DNA from: Clostridiales bacterium | GTDB taxonomy: Bacteria > Bacillota > Clostridia > Lutisporales > Lutisporaceae | Direction: 5' to 3' | Length of the DNA: 7,470 nucleotides | Assembly (NCBI GenBank): GCA_012522255.1 | Contig: JAAYKT010000134.1 | Location: 1 to 7,470, forward strand | In this document: piece by piece, positions 1-6,689 of the stretch | Position numbering within the stretch: the first letter of the stretch is position 1 | How the letters are laid out: each line of letters begins with the position of its first letter | Made by a program: the position numbers and the translations under genes | Notes under the pieces: model-generated | Told to the model about the DNA's origin: nothing | Database searches by the model: none | The model's input: the letters and a program-made list of their open reading frames with translations, nothing else

Positions 1-34
1 ACCATAAAAATGACCCTCAGCGCCAGCCAAAATA

Positions 35-126
35 TTAGAGCCCGAACCCGAAGTCCAGAGTCCAGAATCCGAAGACCAGAGTCAAGTTTCCTGAGATCTG
101 AGATCTGAGTTCTGAGATCTGAGTTC
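35..126. repeat. Degenerate heptanucleotide tandem repeat array
   Basis: Read on the minus strand from the base next to the noc stop codon, the sequence divides into 7-base units. Five units of GAACTCA or GATCTCA (126 to 92) come first, then one extra base and one degenerate unit (91 to 84). Six units follow: GACTCTG, GTCTTCG, GATTCTG, GACTCTG, GACTTCG and GGTTCGG (83 to 42), and then a decayed unit, GCTCTAA. The loose consensus is GANTCNG. The array looks richer in G+C than the genes around it and encodes no recognisable protein. Heptanucleotide tandem repeats are known in cyanobacteria as short tandemly repeated repetitive sequences; whether this array is related is unknown. No function can be assigned. 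Confidence 0.8.
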
Positions 127-918
127 TCATTTTTTAGGTATAGTCAACCTTATTTCTATATGATCCCCTTTATCTACTTGATTATATTGCATTTTAAAGC
201 CGCTTTCCAAAACCTTCCTATATACATTTTTAAAAGTATTCACATAAATGCTATACTGCATCTTGCCACGGATTATCCTGCCGCGATGTGTATCCCTATC
301 CGCAGCAGCCTCACTGATAAGTTTTTCAATGATCTCTTCTGTCTTTTTAACATTCAATGAATCCTTGATTATGTTTTTTAATACTTTTTCCTGAATCACA
401 CTATCCGGCAGCTTCAAAAGCGCCCTGGCATGTCTTTCTGTCAGATTATACTCTAATATTCGTTTCCTTATATTCTCAGGTAATCTTAAAAGTCTGATCT
501 TATTCGCCACAGTGGACTGATTCTTTCCTACTTTTTTAGCCAATTCTTCCTGAGTCAAACCGTGATCGTTTATCAAATTATAATAGCCTTCTGCCTCATC
601 AAAGAAATTTAAGTCTTCCCTTTGCAAGTTTTCTATTAACGATATTATAGCGGAATCCTGTTCCACTATTTCAATTATAATAGCCGGTATCTCTCTCAGC
701 CCTGCTAATTTTGCAGCCCGAAGCCTTCTTTCCCCTGCAACCAACTCATAGCCGGAGTCCCCAATCTTACGAACATTTATGGGTTGCAGAATACCGTACT
801 GTTTTATGGATTCGGATAAATCATTAAGGTTGGACTTATTAAAACCCTTCCTCGGTTGATATGGATTGGGTGTAATAATATCTATGGGTATTTTGACTAT
901 TTCTTTAACTTCATTCAA
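127..918 (-). CDS. noc: Nucleoid occlusion protein Noc (ParB family)
   Basis: A 263-aa ParB-family DNA-binding protein. Known Noc proteins bind many chromosomal sites, use CTP to form a sliding clamp, attach DNA to the membrane and block FtsZ assembly over the nucleoid. Visible motifs are NPYQPR (18-23), GERRLRA (62-68) and ENLQRED (96-102), which form the CTP-binding ParB N-domain. A helix-turn-helix (about 121-142, including KNQSTVANKIRLL) and a C-terminal dimerisation segment follow. The stretches TERHARALL and SLNVKKTEE, and the C-terminus ending in TIPKK, resemble Bacillus Noc more than Spo0J. The position beside rsmG also fits Noc. The start is TTG at 916-918, supported by an AAAGGGG site 8 bases upstream; no other start codon lies between it and the upstream in-frame stop. 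The short N-terminus lacks the amphipathic membrane-targeting helix of Bacillus Noc. The alternative is a chromosomal ParB; the family is certain, the Noc label less so. Confidence 0.88.
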   Translation of the reverse strand: MNEVKEIVKIPIDIITPNPYQPRKGFNKSNLNDLSESIKQYGILQPINVRKIGDSGYELVAGERRLRAAKLAGLREIPAIIIEIVEQDSAIISLIENLQREDLNFFDEAEGYYNLINDHGLTQEELAKKVGKNQSTVANKIRLLRLPENIRKRILEYNLTERHARALLKLPDSVIQEKVLKNIIKDSLNVKKTEEIIEKLISEAAADRDTHRGRIIRGKMQYSIYVNTFKNVYRKVLESGFKMQYNQVDKGDHIEIRLTIPKK

Positions 919-926
919 AAAAACCG

Positions 927-933
927 CCCCTTT
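927..933 (-). promoter_or_regulatory. Ribosome binding site of noc, fixing a TTG start
   Basis: AAAGGGG on the minus strand lies 8 bases before the TTG at 916-918. An ATG at 912-914 is in a different frame. The reading frame stays open upstream to a stop at 988-990 but offers no ATG, GTG or TTG, so TTG is the only reasonable start. Confidence 0.75.
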
Positions 934-946
934 AAAGCAAAAAGCT

Positions 947-998
947 ATTATAGTTAATTTATTCGCTAAATAATAATAACTTCCTTCTTAATAGTATA
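947..998 (-). promoter_or_regulatory. Possible noc promoter region
   Basis: The 131-bp gap between rsmG and noc contains two good -10 hexamers on the minus strand: TATAAT at 947-952 and TATACT at 993-998. Neither has a convincing -35 hexamer 16-18 bases upstream. The TATAAT copy would give a 5' leader of about 20 bases carrying the noc ribosome binding site. A separate noc promoter is plausible from the gap size, but the evidence is thin. Confidence 0.3.
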
Positions 999-1049
999 AG
1001 AATCTCTCGCCTTTAAGTCCTAAAAGACAATGATATTCGAACAAAAAAA

Positions 1050-1769
1050 TCATATTATCGGGTTTAGCGACGGCTTTCCGGGTTTTCTTGGATATTTTAC
1101 AGGTGTTTTAAATACCTTTTCGACTATCAAAATATAATGCTTTATATCACTATTTGGTAAAAGATACTCTTTTATATCTAAAACTTTTCCGCCAAGAACT
1201 TCTAATGCTTTTTCTGATTCTTTAAGTTCGCTTTCATACTTGGGGCCTTTTTGACATAAAAAATACCCTCCCACTTCCACAAAAGGCAAACAATACTCCA
1301 ATAATACGTTTAAAGATGCCACCGCTCTGGATAATGCAATATGATATTTTTCCCTATATTCTTTTTTGTTTGCCAACTCCTCTGCTCTACCATGTATGAT
1401 ATCCGTGCTTTTTAAGTCAAGTTTTGATACCAGATCCTCTAAATAAAGTGTTCTTTTTTTCAAAGAATCCAGTAGTGTTATATCAATTTCTTTTTTTAAT
1501 ATTTTAAGAACAATACCGGGGAAACCCGCCCCTGTGCCTACGTCAATTACTTTGGAATCATTTTTTACCCGCTCTGTTTTTAAACAGGTGGCGGAATCAA
1601 AAAAATGTTTAATAAAAATTTCTTCATCTTGTGTTATGGTTGTGAGATTGATTTTTTTATTCCACTCCAATAGCAAATTCTTATACTTAAGCAGATTATC
1701 TATAACCTCTTCATCGTAACTTATATTTAATTTTTCAAGGCCTGATCTTAGAAACATTTTACTTTCCAT
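1050..1769 (-). CDS. rsmG: 16S rRNA (guanine-527 N7)-methyltransferase RsmG
   Basis: A 239-aa Rossmann-fold methyltransferase (formerly GidB), the same length as the Bacillus protein. The family uses S-adenosylmethionine to make m7G527 in the 530 loop of 16S rRNA; its loss gives low-level streptomycin resistance. The SAM-binding loop DVGTGAGFPG lies at 76-85, and the acidic residue after strand 2 is D101 in LLDSLKKR. The conserved SRAVA (147-151) and QKGP (173-176) segments are also present. The N-terminal helical part contains the family motif LLLEWNKKINLT. The start is ATG at 1767-1769, 10 bases after the mnmG stop, with a GGTGG site upstream; a second ATG at codon 5 has poorer spacing. The C-terminus is basic, which suits RNA contact. 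The gene appears to be the last of the mnmE-mnmG-rsmG group. Confidence 0.97.
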   Translation of the reverse strand: MESKMFLRSGLEKLNISYDEEVIDNLLKYKNLLLEWNKKINLTTITQDEEIFIKHFFDSATCLKTERVKNDSKVIDVGTGAGFPGIVLKILKKEIDITLLDSLKKRTLYLEDLVSKLDLKSTDIIHGRAEELANKKEYREKYHIALSRAVASLNVLLEYCLPFVEVGGYFLCQKGPKYESELKESEKALEVLGGKVLDIKEYLLPNSDIKHYILIVEKVFKTPVKYPRKPGKPSLNPII

Positions 1770-1779
1770 ATTACCACCG

Positions 1780-3654
1780 CTATGACCTTCTCATTTGTTC
1801 CAAATACACAAGTAAAACAGAAATATCTGCAGGAGAAACTCCGGATATCCTGGAAGCCTGGCCTATGCTTTCCGGTTTAATATCAGAGAGCTTTTGTTTT
1901 GCTTCCATTGATAAGCCCCTAATGGATTTGTAATCTATCTCATTGGTTAATTTTTTGTTTTCCATCTTTTTAAACTGTTCTATTTGTTGAATCTGCTTTT
2001 TAATATAACCCTCATATTTTACCAAGATTTCTATGGCTTCCGCCTCGCCGAATGTTAAAGGCGGCATATTATCATCAATTTCCTTAAAAGATAAATATGT
2101 TATCTCCGGACGTTTCAACAGCTCATAAAGGCTTATCCCGGATTTTATCTCTGCACTTTCACATCTTTTTAGGTATTCTTTTACGTTGGTATTTGCACCT
2201 ATAGTGGTGTTCTTTAATCTTTCCAATTCATTTTCTATATTTTTTTTCTTGTTTATAAAACTTTTATATCTTTCTTCCGTAACCAACCCAATTTTATAAC
2301 CTTTTTCCGTCAGCCTCATATCTGCATTATCCTGTCTCAGGATCAAACGATATTCTGCTCGGGAGGTCATCATTCTATATGGTTCATTTGTTCCTTTAGT
2401 AACTAAATCATCTATCAAAACACCTATATATGCTTCCGACCTGTGGAGAATAAAAGGCTCCTCACCTCTGATACCCAAAACTGCATTTATGCCCGCCATC
2501 AATCCTTGGGCTGCTGCTTCCTCATATCCTGAACTGCCATTTATTTGCCCTGCAAAAAAAAGACCCTTTATATGTTTAGCTTCTAAGCTAAGTTTAAGCT
2601 GTGTGGAGTTTATGCAATCATAATCTATAGCATAAGCAGTCCGCATCATATGTGCATTTTCTATGCCGGGCACCGTTTTCATCATTTCCCTTTGAACATC
2701 TTCCGGCAGGCTTGAGGACATACCCTGAACATACATTTCATTGGTATCAAGCCCTTCCGGTTCTATAAATATCTGGTGAGTATTCTTATCGGGAAATGTA
2801 ACTATTTTTGTTTCTATTGATGGGCAATATCTTACCCCCACACCCTCAACACCGCCGGTATAAAGAGGTGATCGGTGAAGGTTCTCTTTGATTATGTTAT
2901 GAGTTTTTTCATTTGTGTAAGTGAGCCAACAACTTCTCTGCTCTAGCTTTAAACCTTTTGTCATAAAAGAAAAGCATTGCACCCTTTCGTCCCCCGGTTG
3001 TTCTATCATCTTATCAAAGTCAACAGTTTTCATGTTTATCCTGGCTGGGGTGCCCGTTTTAAATCTCCTTATTTCAAATCCTAAATTTTCCAAGCTCCCC
3101 GTTAGTTTTTTGGCAGGAAACAAACCATTGGGGCCTCCTTCATAACTTATATCCCCAATAACAATTTTTCCGTTTAGAAAAACACCCGCAGCAACAATTA
3201 CTGCCTTGCAGTGAAAAATAGCACCCAGATTAGTAATAACTCCGCTTACTTTTTTATCTTTAGTCAGTATTTCACATATTTCCGTTTCTTTTATATATAA
3301 ATTATCCTCGTCTTCCAAAACCTTTTTCATACGAAGAGAGTATTTCTTTTTATCCGCCTGTGCCCTTAGAGCCCTCACAGCCGGGCCTTTCTTTGTATTG
3401 AGTTCCCTTATTTGTATCATAGTGGCATCTATATTCAGTCCCATTTCCCCGCCCAATGAATCAATTTCCCTTACCAAGTTTCCTTTGGAAGGCCCACCCA
3501 AAGATGGGTTGCAAGCCATAAGGGCTATGCTGTCCAAATTAATAGTGGTAACCATAGTCTTCATACCCATTCTTGCGCATGCCAACGCTGCCTCACTTCC
3601 TGCGTGGCCGGCGCCTATCACTATAACATCATATTCACCTGCAAAATATTGCAC
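1780..3654 (-). CDS. mnmG: tRNA uridine-5-carboxymethylaminomethyl(34) synthesis protein MnmG
   Basis: A 624-aa FAD protein (formerly GidA), close to the usual length of about 630. With MnmE it installs the carboxymethylaminomethyl or aminomethyl group on wobble U34 of tRNAs reading split codon boxes, using methylenetetrahydrofolate, FAD and NADH. The dinucleotide-binding loop GAGHAG lies at 14-19. The conserved CNPSLGGPSKG (48-58), RFKTGTPAR (197-205), RYCPSIE (275-281, with C277 at the position of the conserved cysteine in the E. coli enzyme) and TSRAEYRL (430-437) motifs follow. The C-terminal helical domain includes QASRISGVSPADI and is the family's MnmE-binding and tRNA-binding part. The start is GTG at 3652-3654, giving MQYFAGEYDV, which aligns with the family N-terminus. 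The gene follows mnmE by 19 bases, consistent with co-expression of the two subunits. Confidence 0.98.
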   Translation of the reverse strand: MQYFAGEYDVIVIGAGHAGSEAALACARMGMKTMVTTINLDSIALMACNPSLGGPSKGNLVREIDSLGGEMGLNIDATMIQIRELNTKKGPAVRALRAQADKKKYSLRMKKVLEDEDNLYIKETEICEILTKDKKVSGVITNLGAIFHCKAVIVAAGVFLNGKIVIGDISYEGGPNGLFPAKKLTGSLENLGFEIRRFKTGTPARINMKTVDFDKMIEQPGDERVQCFSFMTKGLKLEQRSCWLTYTNEKTHNIIKENLHRSPLYTGGVEGVGVRYCPSIETKIVTFPDKNTHQIFIEPEGLDTNEMYVQGMSSSLPEDVQREMMKTVPGIENAHMMRTAYAIDYDCINSTQLKLSLEAKHIKGLFFAGQINGSSGYEEAAAQGLMAGINAVLGIRGEEPFILHRSEAYIGVLIDDLVTKGTNEPYRMMTSRAEYRLILRQDNADMRLTEKGYKIGLVTEERYKSFINKKKNIENELERLKNTTIGANTNVKEYLKRCESAEIKSGISLYELLKRPEITYLSFKEIDDNMPPLTFGEAEAIEILVKYEGYIKKQIQQIEQFKKMENKKLTNEIDYKSIRGLSMEAKQKLSDIKPESIGQASRISGVSPADISVLLVYLEQMRRS

Positions 3655-3656
3655 TG

Positions 3657-3667
3657 CCTCACCTCTT
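3657..3667 (-). promoter_or_regulatory. Ribosome binding site of mnmG, supporting a GTG start
   Basis: AAGAGGTGAGG on the minus strand lies just before the GTG at 3652-3654 in the 19-bp mnmE-mnmG gap. The encoded N-terminus aligns with MnmG homologues, so GTG is very likely the true start. Confidence 0.75.
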
Positions 3668-3673
3668 TTTTGA

Positions 3674-5053
3674 TCATTTCCCTATACAAAATCTGCTGAA
3701 TATTTCATTTATTATATCTTCTTCTACCGCATCACCGGTAATTTCCCCCAGATATCTCCAGGCATCCTTAATATCAAAAGATATCAAGTCAACAGGAATA
3801 TTTTCGGAAATAGCTTCTAATGCTTTGTCAAGACTGTCCTTTGCTTTTTTTAGCAGATTTTTATGTCTGATGTTTGAAACCAAAGAGCTGCTATGATGTA
3901 CTACATTGTCTTCATAAACCGTATCTACTATTGCTTTTCTCAGCTCTTCTATGCCCTTTAGCTCTTTTATGGACATAAATACAAGCTTTTTTACATTGTG
4001 ATGTTTTTCAATATCTTTTAAATCTTCTTTAATTCCCAAATCTGTTTTATTTCCAACAATAATAACATCTTTATCCACAGTTAACTCTATAATATCTAAG
4101 TCTTCTTTGGTTAACTGTTTTGATACATCCAACAATATTATGATCAAATCAGCTTTGGAGATGGCGGTTTTTGTCCTTTCTACTCCTATTTTTTCAACTA
4201 TATCTTCTGTATGGCGGAGGCCTGCGGTATCTATCAGTTTTAACAAAACTCCTCCAAGGTTTAAAAATTCCTCAATTATATCCCTTGTTGTCCCCGGAAT
4301 ATCGGTTACTATGGCACGGTTTTCTTTCAAAAGAATATTCAGTAAAGATGATTTCCCCACATTTGGCTTCCCGACAATAGCTGTATTTAATCCTTCTCTT
4401 TTAATCTTGCCTTCGTCATAGGTGCTCAGTAATTCTTCTATCTTTTTGAGAACAATAACTGTATTACTCTTTACGTTTTCTGTTGTTAGTTCTTCAATAT
4501 CATGTTCGGGAAAATCAATAGAAGCTTCGATATGCGTAATTACAGTAATCAAATTTTCCATAATTTCTTTAATTTGTATAGAAAGGAGGCCCTCTAACTG
4601 TCCCAAAGCGTTGTCCAATCCCCCGTCAGTCTTGGAAGTGATAACATCAATAACTGCTTCTGCCTGAGCCAAATCAATCCTTCCGTTCAAAAAAGCCCTT
4701 TTTGTAAACTCTCCGGGTTCGGCTAGCCTTGCGCCATTTTTTAATACTTCTTCGGTTATCTTTCTGATAGACAAACTGCCACCGTGGCAATGTATTTCCA
4801 CTACATCTTCGGCAGTATAAGAATAAGGGCCTTTCATAATCACGACCAAAACTTCATCTATTATTCTTCTATCCTTATCAATTATGTGCCCATATGTCAT
4901 GGATCTATTTGGAATATCTTTAACCTCTTTTGCTTTTTTGCCTTTAAATATGGATTTCAGAATTTCTATTGATAAATTGCCGCTTATTCTGACAATTCCA
5001 ATACCGGATTCTCCCGGAGCAGTTCCAACGGCAGTAATTGTATCTTCAAACAC
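3674..5053 (-). CDS. mnmE: tRNA modification GTPase MnmE
   Basis: A 459-aa GTPase (formerly TrmE or ThdF), full length for the family. It is the partner of MnmG in wobble U34 modification; GTP hydrolysis, activated by potassium-dependent G-domain dimerisation, drives the complex. The order is an N-terminal tetrahydrofolate-binding domain (1 to about 120), a helical domain, and an inserted G domain. The G domain shows G1 GKPNVGKS (228-235), G2 with TDIPGTTRD (250-258), G3 DTAG (275-278) and G4 NKTD (335-338). The C-terminal tetrapeptide CIGK (456-459) carries the family's conserved cysteine. The start is GTG at 5051-5053 with AAGAGGAAG four bases upstream. The gene starts 49 bases after the jag stop, and a terminator occupies that gap. 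The TGA stop lies 19 bases before mnmG. Confidence 0.98.
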   Translation of the reverse strand: MFEDTITAVGTAPGESGIGIVRISGNLSIEILKSIFKGKKAKEVKDIPNRSMTYGHIIDKDRRIIDEVLVVIMKGPYSYTAEDVVEIHCHGGSLSIRKITEEVLKNGARLAEPGEFTKRAFLNGRIDLAQAEAVIDVITSKTDGGLDNALGQLEGLLSIQIKEIMENLITVITHIEASIDFPEHDIEELTTENVKSNTVIVLKKIEELLSTYDEGKIKREGLNTAIVGKPNVGKSSLLNILLKENRAIVTDIPGTTRDIIEEFLNLGGVLLKLIDTAGLRHTEDIVEKIGVERTKTAISKADLIIILLDVSKQLTKEDLDIIELTVDKDVIIVGNKTDLGIKEDLKDIEKHHNVKKLVFMSIKELKGIEELRKAIVDTVYEDNVVHHSSSLVSNIRHKNLLKKAKDSLDKALEAISENIPVDLISFDIKDAWRYLGEITGDAVEEDIINEIFSRFCIGK

Positions 5054-5057
5054 TTTT

Positions 5058-5066
5058 CTTCCTCTT
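5058..5066 (-). promoter_or_regulatory. Ribosome binding site of mnmE, supporting a GTG start
   Basis: AAGAGGAAG on the minus strand lies four bases before GTG at 5051-5053. The resulting N-terminus, MFEDTITAVGTAPG, matches the conserved start of MnmE proteins. Confidence 0.75.
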
Positions 5067-5077
5067 TCCGAATTTTT

Positions 5078-5104
5078 AAAAACCCGGTATTTTCATACCG
5101 GGTT
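5078..5104 (-). terminator. Intrinsic terminator at the end of jag
   Basis: On the minus strand, a perfect 10-bp stem, AACCCGGTAT with ATACCGGGTT, is closed by a GAAA loop (GNRA type). The TT of the 3' arm and the next three bases form a run of five T, followed by AAAAA. The last two bases of the jag TAA stop codon are the first two bases of the stem. It would end transcripts of the rpmH-to-jag group, leaving mnmE to readthrough or to a promoter inside jag. Confidence 0.85.
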
Positions 5105-5741
5105 ACTTACAGTCTATTATCACCTTTCTAAACGGTTCTTCCCCTTCACTATAGGTTATTACCCCCGGGTAATTTTGCAGTGTGTAGTGAATTATTCTTC
5201 TTTCATAAGGGTTCATAGGTTCCAATTCAACTTTTCTATTACTTTTAACAACTCTCCCTGCAAGGCGATTTGCCAGCCTCTCAAGAGTTTCCTCTCTTTT
5301 CCTTCTGTAATTTTCCGTATCCAATATAATTCTTATATAATCTTCTCTTTCACTATTCTTATTCACAACAAGGGTCAAAAGATATTGCAATGCATCTAAT
5401 GTTTGCCCTCTTCTCCCTATTATTATACCCATCCTGGGTCCGGTAAGATCAATATAAAGACACTCGGGGGTTTCTTTTATTCTTATTTCCGCTTTTACAT
5501 CCATAGCATTTAACACATTGCGCAAGAACTCATATGCTATTTTTTTACTTTCTTTTTCCTTAACCTCTTCTATTTCTTCTACCCTAACCTTAGCATCCTT
5601 TGAACCGATAATACCTAAAAAACCCTTGCTGGGCTCCTCTAAAATATCTATCTTTGCATTTTCTTTCTTTATATTCAGATCATTAAGAGCTAACTCAATA
5701 GCCTCATCTATTGTCTTAGCAGTCTTCTCAACACTTCTCAT
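5103..5741 (-). CDS. jag: RNA-binding protein Jag/KhpB (Jag_N-KH-R3H)
   Basis: A 212-aa cytoplasmic RNA-binding protein, also called KhpB or EloR. In streptococci it acts with KhpA in control of cell elongation and division, and in clostridia it is reported as a broad RNA-binding protein. The Jag N-terminal domain spans about 2-54 and includes the typical KGFLGIIGSKDAKV stretch. A short charged linker leads to a KH domain at about 75-140 with the GRRG loop at 109-112. The R3H domain covers about 147-207 with the RxxxH signature at R181 and H185. The start is ATG at 5739-5741, four bases after the yidC stop. Its AAAGGGGGAAA ribosome binding site lies in the last codons of yidC, suggesting coupled translation. 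An intrinsic terminator begins within its stop codon. Confidence 0.96.
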   Translation of the reverse strand: MRSVEKTAKTIDEAIELALNDLNIKKENAKIDILEEPSKGFLGIIGSKDAKVRVEEIEEVKEKESKKIAYEFLRNVLNAMDVKAEIRIKETPECLYIDLTGPRMGIIIGRRGQTLDALQYLLTLVVNKNSEREDYIRIILDTENYRRKREETLERLANRLAGRVVKSNRKVELEPMNPYERRIIHYTLQNYPGVITYSEGEEPFRKVIIDCK

Positions 5742-5745
5742 CTTT

Positions 5746-6408
5746 CTATTTCCCCCTTTCAGGACTAAACAATTTCTTAGTCATTAAATATTGCTGGGCG
5801 ATTGTAAATAAATTACCTACTACCCAATACATTGCAAGGCCTGATGGAAATTTAATGGTTATCCACCCTAACATGAGGGGCATAATCATGTTCATTGTCT
5901 TCATATTCGGGTCTGTTGCGGTTTTACCTGCAACCATATTCATCTGAAAATAAGTAGTCAACGCGGATAAAACAGGCAATATATATAATTTATCCGGCAA
6001 GCCCAAGTCCGGGAGCCATAAAAAACTCTTAGATATTGCATCAAATTGTTCCGGGGTAAAAACAAATTTGGTCGGACCTTGCAGTACCCTAAAAAGCGCA
6101 ATAATAATTGGCAGTTGTATAACAAGCGGCAAACAACCGCCGGCGGGATTATATTTTTCCTCTTTATACAATTCCATTAATTTTTCATTCATTTTTTCTT
6201 TATCATTTTTATATTTTGTTTGTATTGCTTTCATTTTAGGATTGATTTCGTTCATTTTATTAGTGGATTGAGTTTGTTTTATATTAATAGGTAAAAGCAG
6301 TATCTTGGTTATGATAGTAAATAATATTATAGCCAAACCATAGTTCCCTACCATGTCGTAAATCAACTTAAGAAGCGCGCCCAATGGTTTTGCGATTATT
6401 TCCAACAA
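5746..6408 (-). CDS. yidC: Membrane protein insertase YidC (Oxa1 family)
   Basis: A 220-aa polytopic membrane protein of the Oxa1/YidC/Alb3 family that inserts membrane proteins alone or with SecYEG. The first transmembrane segment is about 22-42, followed by a charged cytoplasmic hairpin (43-88). The conserved GGCLPLVIQLPIIIALFRVL segment spans 90-109, then come hydrophobic segments at about 141-158 and the C-terminal pair within about 172-207. No lipoprotein signal peptide or lipobox is seen, as in many clostridial YidC proteins; the short tail is basic. The groove position usually occupied by arginine in the first segment appears to be K35 (ITKILLLP). The start is TTG at 6406-6408, followed by a second TTG codon, with AAAGGGGGAG five bases upstream. 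An in-frame stop lies at 6430-6432, so no longer form is possible. It lies between yidD and jag, as in most Firmicutes. Confidence 0.97.
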   Translation of the reverse strand: MLEIIAKPLGALLKLIYDMVGNYGLAIILFTIITKILLLPINIKQTQSTNKMNEINPKMKAIQTKYKNDKEKMNEKLMELYKEEKYNPAGGCLPLVIQLPIIIALFRVLQGPTKFVFTPEQFDAISKSFLWLPDLGLPDKLYILPVLSALTTYFQMNMVAGKTATDPNMKTMNMIMPLMLGWITIKFPSGLAMYWVVGNLFTIAQQYLMTKKLFSPERGK

Positions 6409-6413
6409 AAGAA

Positions 6414-6423
6414 CTCCCCCTTT
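6414..6423 (-). promoter_or_regulatory. Ribosome binding site of yidC, supporting a TTG start
   Basis: AAAGGGGGAG on the minus strand lies five bases before TTG at 6406-6408. The frame is closed by TAA at 6430-6432, and no ATG precedes the first transmembrane segment, so a TTG start is required for a full first segment. Confidence 0.75.
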
Positions 6424-6425
6424 AT

Positions 6426-6441
6426 TAGTTTATATAAACTA
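6426..6441. repeat. Perfect 16-bp palindrome upstream of yidC
   Basis: TAGTTTATATAAACTA reads the same on both strands and lies two bases upstream of the yidC ribosome binding site, in the 61-bp yidD-yidC gap. It could be a dimeric repressor site, a weak AT-rich hairpin, or a chance palindrome in AT-rich DNA. It is not followed by a T run, so it is not a terminator. Confidence 0.55.
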
Positions 6442-6469
6442 TTTTTATTTTCAATTTCATAAGCCCAGA

Positions 6470-6688
6470 CTAAGGAACAGGATCATACCCACCCGGGTTT
6501 AAAGGATGACATTTCATTATTCTTTTTACTGCTAATGCGCCGCCTTTTAATGCACCATGTTTATTAATTGCCTCTATAGCATAATGAGAACATGTAGGGA
6601 TAAAACGGCATTTATTTGGAAATAAAGGAGATATAGCTTTTTGGTATACTTTTATAAGCATTATAAAAATTAACTTCATATTTAACAT
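6470..6688 (-). CDS. yidD: Membrane protein insertion efficiency factor YidD
   Basis: A 72-aa small protein of the YidD family, thought to be membrane-associated through an amphipathic N-terminus and to assist YidC-dependent insertion. The family signature CRFIPTCSHYAIEAI lies at 27-41. The C-terminal part, with HGALKGG, KRIMKCHP and GGYDPVP, is canonical. Three cysteines (27, 33, 60) are at the usual places. ATG at 6686-6688 is separated by one base from the TGA stop of rnpA. No good ribosome binding site precedes it; the nearest AGGG is about 18 bases away. Translation is therefore probably coupled to rnpA. A second ATG at codon 4 is possible but no better supported. Confidence 0.96.
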   Translation of the reverse strand: MLNMKLIFIMLIKVYQKAISPLFPNKCRFIPTCSHYAIEAINKHGALKGGALAVKRIMKCHPLNPGGYDPVP

Positions 6689-6689
6689 C

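Noticed and set aside
10..108. A 32-codon plus-strand open frame at the left end
   Set aside because: It has no ribosome binding site, and most of its length is the heptanucleotide repeat.
1021..1050. A T run directly after the rsmG stop as a terminator
   Set aside because: The minus strand shows seven T after TGA, but I find no stable stem just before it.
4884..5399. A 171-codon plus-strand open frame across the mnmE-jag junction
   Set aside because: It lies opposite two clearly conserved genes and a terminator and has no family features. It is the antisense of coding DNA.
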